16,789 nt of DNA, from positions 1-16,789 of the forward strand of contig CALGBV010000162.1 of assembly GCA_937884015.1 (NCBI GenBank), read 5' to 3'. The notes below the pieces were generated by a model. That model did not search any database and was not told the origin of the DNA. It was given only the letters and a program-made list of their open reading frames with translations. This DNA comes from an uncultured Bacteroidales bacterium (GTDB lineage: Bacteria > Bacteroidota > Bacteroidia > Bacteroidales > F082). The translations under genes were made by a program, and so were the position numbers. The stretch's first letter is position 1, and the number at the start of each line of letters is the position of its first letter. Shown one piece after another: positions 12,841 through 16,789 of this stretch.

Positions 12841-13867
12841 CGTCACAAATCTCGTTTACAAGTCTTCTTAGTTCTTCTTTGTTAGGCAAATACAATTCAT
12901 ATTTTGAGACGAACAGGTTCGAATCCATTCCGTATGTGGCATATTCCACCAATAGTTCGTCCTTATTATGGCTTAAAATAATGCCAATTGGTGCATTATC
13001 GCCTTCCGTATTTTCTTCTTTTGCAAAATAGCCCAAATACATGTTCATTTGGCCTATGTCCTGATGTCGTACACTATTCTTCTTCAAGTCAATCAAGACA
13101 AAACATTTTAATATCCTATGATAAAAAACCAAATCTACATGATAATGCCGATTATTGATTGTCAAAGGATATTGTCTACCAATAAAGGCAAAACCCTTAC
13201 CTAATTCCAGTAAAAAAAACTGTAAATTATCAATCAGCCTTTGTTCCAAATTCGTCTCAGAGAATCTCTTTAGTCCAGACATTCCCAAAAACTCCAGTAC
13301 ATAATTGTCTTTAATTATGTCTTTCGGTTCTTCAATATGAACTCCTTCATTCGCCAGCTGTAGCAAACCTTCTTTATCTTGACTTACAGCTAAACGCAAG
13401 TACAGAGCACTATCCATTTGTCTTCGTAAAAAGCGGACATTCCAATGCGCTGCAATACATTCTTTTTCATAAAAGCTACGTTCCAAAGCATCATCAATCG
13501 TAAGTAATTCACAAATATGCGACCAACTTAATTTGTCAGACACTGTCTGACAAATTGGATAAAGCAAATAGAATTTGCGCATATTATTCAAATTCGGACG
13601 GCTATATCCACGGCCCAGTTTCGCAGTCAAAACTTTTGACAACGAAGTCAACAAATTTGTGCCATACGCAGCCTTTGCATTGCCTTTTTGCTCAAATTCG
13701 ACGATGTATCTTCCTATAATCCAATTCGTTTGAACCAAAGTTGTATTAATACTCTGAACAAGATTTTGCTTCGAAACCGCAACTACATTTTCTACCTCTT
13801 CGGCCAAACCTAAAATCTCAGAGTCAATTTGAGACTTTTGTATTGATTTTTCTTGTTTCATACTCAT
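12830..13867 (-). CDS. YhcG-family protein (DUF1016, PD-(D/E)XK nuclease-like)
   Basis: The 345-residue protein has the DUF1016 N-terminal domain, with GRYIVEFEQKG (52-62), GRGYSRPNLNNMRKFY (85-100) and LSWSHICELL (113-122). This is followed by a C-terminal PD-(D/E)XK-type domain (about 190-335) with HYHVDLVFYH (D245), LIDLKK (D260, K262) and HQDIGQMNMYL. These motifs fit the YhcG family, whose members are annotated as nuclease-like and occur near restriction-modification and other mobile genes. No methylase or specificity subunit is nearby, so it appears solitary. The start could also be Met3. The base composition is more AT-rich than in rsgA or dprA. It overlaps rsgA and follows dprA by 14 bases, so it was probably inserted between them without breaking transcription. 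A perfect palindrome lies in codons 104-113. Confidence 0.9.
   Translation of the reverse strand: MSMKQEKSIQKSQIDSEILGLAEEVENVVAVSKQNLVQSINTTLVQTNWIIGRYIVEFEQKGNAKAAYGTNLLTSLSKVLTAKLGRGYSRPNLNNMRKFYLLYPICQTVSDKLSWSHICELLTIDDALERSFYEKECIAAHWNVRFLRRQMDSALYLRLAVSQDKEGLLQLANEGVHIEEPKDIIKDNYVLEFLGMSGLKRFSETNLEQRLIDNLQFFLLELGKGFAFIGRQYPLTINNRHYHVDLVFYHRILKCFVLIDLKKNSVRHQDIGQMNMYLGYFAKEENTEGDNAPIGIILSHNKDELLVEYATYGMDSNLFVSKYELYLPNKEELRRLVNEICDDVR
13530..13556. repeat. perfect 27-base palindrome within the YhcG-family gene
   Basis: The arms AATTTGTCAGACA (13530-13542) and TGTCTGACAAATT (13544-13556) are exact reverse complements around a single central C. It lies in the coding region and encodes PICQTVSDKL, between the conserved KFY and LSWSH motifs of the DUF1016 domain. 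Confidence 0.92.
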
Positions 13868-13881
13868 TATTTTTCAACTAC

Positions 13882-14982
13882 CTACCCCCTCTGATACCTT
13901 TTCCCCGGCATTGCCATCAGCACGCCATCGAATTCCAGATTCAACAATAATGAGGCGATTTTCGTTGTCGGCAATTCCGTCTTTACGATGATGTCGTCCA
14001 GACTGACAATGCTGCTGTCGCCGAAACAATCCATAATCATTTTTTCCTCATTGGTGAACTCACGGAAAATCGAGGTCTGGCGTTCCTCTGCTTTCTGCGG
14101 CACATCCCAACGCATCACATAACGCAGATTGGTAACGCTTTCCATGAGATGGGCTCGGTTGGTGCGAATCAGATAGTTACAGCCTTGGCAGTAAATGTCC
14201 ATCACGCGGCCTGGATAGGCGAAGACATCGCGGTTATAGTTATTGGCCAAATCCGCCGTTATCAGCGAACCACCCTTCAAGGCCGACTCGATGACGACAA
14301 CGGCATCAGCCATGCCCGCAATAATGCGGTTTCGACGAGGAAAATTCTCACGGTCAGGTTGGGTACCGCTCATGCATTCGGTAAGGATGCCGCCATTTTG
14401 CTGCATTTCCTCGGCAATCTGCTTGTTCGTCGAAGGATAAACCATCTGCAAGCCGCAACCCATGACACCAACCGTCGGGATGCCATTTTTCACCGAAGCA
14501 CGATGCGCACAAGAGTCCACGCCGTAAGCCAAACCACTGACAATCATCACGTCATCCTGTTTCAAATCCTCAATCAACTGCTGGCAGTTTTCTTTGCCGT
14601 ATTCGGTGATGTTGCGTGTGCCGACAATGGCGACCACACGATTTGCGTTCAGATTGGCATTACCTTTATAATATAGCATCAATGGGCTATCGTCGCACTG
14701 CAGCAAACGGTGCGGATAATCGACATCGAGATAAAACAATGGCTGCACATGATTGTCTTCGATGAAACGGATTTCCTTTTCGGCACGCGTCAAGGCATCC
14801 TTGCCCGAAGTAATAGCCTCGATGGTGACTTCGCGCATTCCGGAAATCTTTTCCAGCGACTTTTTCGTTTCCTTGAAAATGGCCTCGGCACTGCCGCAAT
14901 AGGCGACAAATTTCTTCCCGACAATGTCGCCAACGCCAGGAAGCAAGGTCAAGGCAATTTGATAAATCAGTTCGTTGTTCAT
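13882..14982 (-). CDS. dprA: DNA-processing protein DprA (Smf)
   Basis: The 366-residue protein binds incoming single-stranded DNA and loads RecA in natural transformation; it is also common in non-competent bacteria. A helix-hairpin-helix-like N-terminus with LLPGVG (about 13-18) precedes the Rossmann-like core. The core carries VVAIVGTRN (116-124), VSGLAYGVDSCAHRAS, GVMGCGLQMVYPSTN, FPRRNRIIAG and GGSLITADLA. The C-terminal 60 residues or so form the winged-helix domain seen in many DprA proteins (MIMDCFGDSSIVSLDDII and LLLNLEFDGVL). All conserved elements are present and the length is normal. It is the first gene of dprA-yhcG-like-rsgA, with gaps of 14 and -11 bases. The upstream region has repeats but no recognisable TAnnTTTG element. 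Confidence 0.96.
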   Translation of the reverse strand: MNNELIYQIALTLLPGVGDIVGKKFVAYCGSAEAIFKETKKSLEKISGMREVTIEAITSGKDALTRAEKEIRFIEDNHVQPLFYLDVDYPHRLLQCDDSPLMLYYKGNANLNANRVVAIVGTRNITEYGKENCQQLIEDLKQDDVMIVSGLAYGVDSCAHRASVKNGIPTVGVMGCGLQMVYPSTNKQIAEEMQQNGGILTECMSGTQPDRENFPRRNRIIAGMADAVVVIESALKGGSLITADLANNYNRDVFAYPGRVMDIYCQGCNYLIRTNRAHLMESVTNLRYVMRWDVPQKAEERQTSIFREFTNEEKMIMDCFGDSSIVSLDDIIVKTELPTTKIASLLLNLEFDGVLMAMPGKRYQRG

Positions 14983-15128
14983 TTTTTTGACACTTTGACG
15001 CTTAGACTTTTAGATGCTTAGACTTTTCAGACAGCGAAGCGTCATTGACTCCGTCGAATGCTTTGCATTTCCCGCACAGGCGGGAATCTCATCGTTCCAG
15101 CAGGACTATTAACAGACAACCAATTATT
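14983..15128. repeat. gene-free stretch with direct repeats and a TTCCCGC palindrome between lepA and dprA
   Basis: Close to dprA, GCTTAGACTTTT occurs twice (15000-15011 and 15016-15027), a 16-base period. On the minus strand this reads AAAAGTCTAAGC repeated just ahead of the start codon. Further away, AATGC-TTT-GCATT (15057-15069) is followed immediately by TTCCCGC-ACAG-GCGGGAA (15069-15086), which forms a 7-bp GC-rich stem. The latter is like the small dispersed REP-type palindromes of many genomes and may stall transcription after lepA. No promoter element was recognised. Confidence 0.7.
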
Positions 15129-16789
15129 CTAATCCAATTTCAGCACAGCAAGGAAAGCCGACTGCGGCACCTCAACGTTACCGATTTGACGCATACGTTT
15201 CTTACCAGCCTTCTGTTTTTCAAGCAGTTTGCGTTTACGCGAGACGTCGCCGCCATAGCACTTCGCCGTCACATCCTTACGCACCTGACGCACGGTTTCG
15301 CGGGCAATGATTTTCGCTCCGATGGCAGCCTGAATGGCAATGTCGAACTGGTGTCGTGGAATCAGTTCCTTCAGTTTTTCGCACATGCGGCGACCGAAAT
15401 CGTAGGCATGGTCGCGGTGGATGAGTGTCGACAAAGCATCGACCGATTCGCCATTCAGCATAATGTCCAATTTCACAAGATTGGCTTCCTGATAACCAGC
15501 AATGTGATAATCGAATGAAGCATAGCCTTTTGAAATGGATTTCAATTTATCATAAAAGTCGAACACGATTTCGCTCAACGGCATATCAAAAGTCAGTTCC
15601 ACACGATCGGTGGAGAGATAGACCTGATTCTTCATCACGCCACGGCGCTCAATGCAAAGCGTCATAATCGGACCGACAAAATCGTTTTTCGAAATAATTT
15701 GTGCAATAATGTAAGGTTCCTCGGTATGATGAATCTTAGTGATTTCGGGCAAGCCGCTCGGATTGTGTACCTCGACCATATTGCCATCGGTCATAAAGCA
15801 CTTGAACGAGACGTTAGGTACAGTCGTAATGACATCCATATTAAACTCACGGTCAAGGCGTTCCTGCACGATTTCCATGTGCAGCAAACCCAAGAAACCG
15901 CAGCGGAAACCGAAGCCCAAAGCCGCCGACGATTCAGGTTCCCAAACCAATGAAGCATCGTTCAACTGCAGTTTTTCCAACGATGCACGCAACTCTTCGT
16001 AATCGTCAGCATCGACAGGATAGATACCCGCAAACAGCATCGGCTTCACGTTCTCGAAACCCGCAACCGGCTCGGCGCAAGGCCTTTCGACATGCGTGAT
16101 GGTATCGCCCACCTTGACTTCCTTCGATGTCTTGATGCCCGAAATAATGTAACCGACATCGCCCGCCGAGATATAGTCTCTCGGGACCTGTTTCAGTTGC
16201 AGCACACCGATTTCATCGGCATTGTATTCCTTGCCCGTAGCGAAGAATTTCACCAAATCGTTGGTGCGCATGGTGCCATTCATCACGCGGAAATAGGCGA
16301 TGATGCCACGGAACGAATTGAAAACCGAGTCGAAAATCAAGGCCTGAAGCGGCTTCTCGGAATCCCCTTTGGGCGCAGGAATCTTCGTAACGATTCCCTC
16401 AAGTACATCCTCGATATTCAGCCCGAGCTTAGCAGAAATGCGCGGTGCGTCCTCCGCTTCGATACCGATGACATCCTCGATCTCGTGCACTACTCGCTCA
16501 GGCTCTGCACTCGGAAGATCGATCTTATTGATAACCGGCATAATCTCAAGGTCATGATCAATCGCCAGATAACAGTTTGCAAGTGTCTGCGCCTCAATTC
16601 CCTGTGCCGCATCAACAACCAGAATCGCGCCCTCACAGGCCGCAAGGCTTCTGGAAACCTCATAATTAAAGTCAACATGTCCGGGCGTATCAATCAGGTT
16701 GAAAACATACTCCTGCCCATCCTTCGCACGGTAAATGGTACGAACGGTCTGCGCTTTAATGGTAATGCCTCGCTCTCGCTCCAGATCCA
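15129..16789 (-). CDS. lepA: translation elongation factor 4 (LepA), 5' end missing; apparent mosaic
   Basis: The open frame runs off the window edge, so about 552 C-terminal residues are present out of roughly 595-600; the P-loop is outside. Visible motifs are LERERGITIKAQ (G2 region), DTPGHVDF (G3) and NKIDLP (G4). They are followed by domain II, PESSAALGFGFRCGFLGLLHMEI, and the LepA-specific C-terminal domain ending RQIGNVEVPQSAFLAVLKLD. LepA is a ribosome-associated GTPase that aids initiation and elongation. Oddly, the first ~150 residues read like a Clostridia LepA (ITIKAQTVR, VFNLIDTPGHVDFNYEVSRSL, GIEAEDAPRISAK) with GAG and CTT/CTG codons. From about LQALIFDSVFNSFRG onward the protein is Bacteroidota-like with GAA and TTG codons. 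The frame is continuous across the change. Confidence 0.97.
   Translation of the reverse strand, partial: DLERERGITIKAQTVRTIYRAKDGQEYVFNLIDTPGHVDFNYEVSRSLAACEGAILVVDAAQGIEAQTLANCYLAIDHDLEIMPVINKIDLPSAEPERVVHEIEDVIGIEAEDAPRISAKLGLNIEDVLEGIVTKIPAPKGDSEKPLQALIFDSVFNSFRGIIAYFRVMNGTMRTNDLVKFFATGKEYNADEIGVLQLKQVPRDYISAGDVGYIISGIKTSKEVKVGDTITHVERPCAEPVAGFENVKPMLFAGIYPVDADDYEELRASLEKLQLNDASLVWEPESSAALGFGFRCGFLGLLHMEIVQERLDREFNMDVITTVPNVSFKCFMTDGNMVEVHNPSGLPEITKIHHTEEPYIIAQIISKNDFVGPIMTLCIERRGVMKNQVYLSTDRVELTFDMPLSEIVFDFYDKLKSISKGYASFDYHIAGYQEANLVKLDIMLNGESVDALSTLIHRDHAYDFGRRMCEKLKELIPRHQFDIAIQAAIGAKIIARETVRQVRKDVTAKCYGGDVSRKRKLLEKQKAGKKRMRQIGNVEVPQSAFLAVLKLD

Noticed and set aside
12830..13867. part of a type I restriction-modification system
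   Set aside because: YhcG-family genes often accompany such systems, but no HsdM, HsdS or HsdR gene is present in the window.
14149..14676. 175-residue plus-strand ORF antisense to dprA
   Set aside because: It lies opposite the conserved DprA core, and its sequence has no domain character.
15069..15086. Neisseria-type dRS3 repeat
   Set aside because: TTCCCGC/GCGGGAA resembles the dRS3 core, but short palindromes of this kind occur in many unrelated genomes; there is no further similarity to justify the name.

Overview
The window reads as a chromosomal segment of a Bacteroidota genome, most likely a Bacteroidales. The strongest evidence is the minus-strand block of a PorG/DUF6089 barrel gene, uppS, bamA and two OmpH/Skp genes, a gene order known from Porphyromonas and relatives. 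The BamA POTRA 3 domain has the enlarged form seen in this phylum, and several genes are preceded by a -7 element of the Bacteroidota form TAnnTTTG.

Layout. (1) Positions 1-3916, plus strand: the end of a YeiH-type membrane transporter, a 92-residue two-helix membrane protein, a threonine-synthase-like PLP enzyme, a short-chain dehydrogenase and, after a repeat-bearing 64-base gap, a duplicated VOC-fold protein. The first four genes are separated by only 3, 6 and 1 bases, so they are probably one transcript. The block ends in a strong bidirectional terminator. (2) Positions 3968-9468, minus strand: porG-like, uppS, bamA, ompH, ompH, an envelope-biogenesis operon in which uppS and bamA overlap as ATGA. 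(3) Positions 9578-14982, minus strand: nadK, an AAA ATPase with a DUF4143 domain, rsgA, a YhcG/DUF1016 PD-(D/E)XK nuclease-like gene, and dprA. The ATPase and the nuclease look accessory and lie on either side of rsgA. (4) Positions 15129 to the end, minus strand: lepA without its 5' end.

The points most worth a second look are these. The lepA reading frame appears to be a mosaic: its upstream part resembles Clostridia LepA in sequence and codon choice, and the rest is Bacteroidota-like, with a sharp change near 16,325-16,360. Near-palindromic repeats with a 33-34 bp period run through the promoter of the AAA/DUF4143 gene. A perfect 16-bp hairpin lies inside the start of the small membrane gene. 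The grouping of a YeiH-type transporter, a threonine-synthase-like enzyme and an SDR would fit a sulfonate or sulfonolipid pathway, but that is inference only.

No rRNA, tRNA, CRISPR array, IS element or integrase was found. The only gene-free stretches are short (the longest about 146 bases) and are described below.
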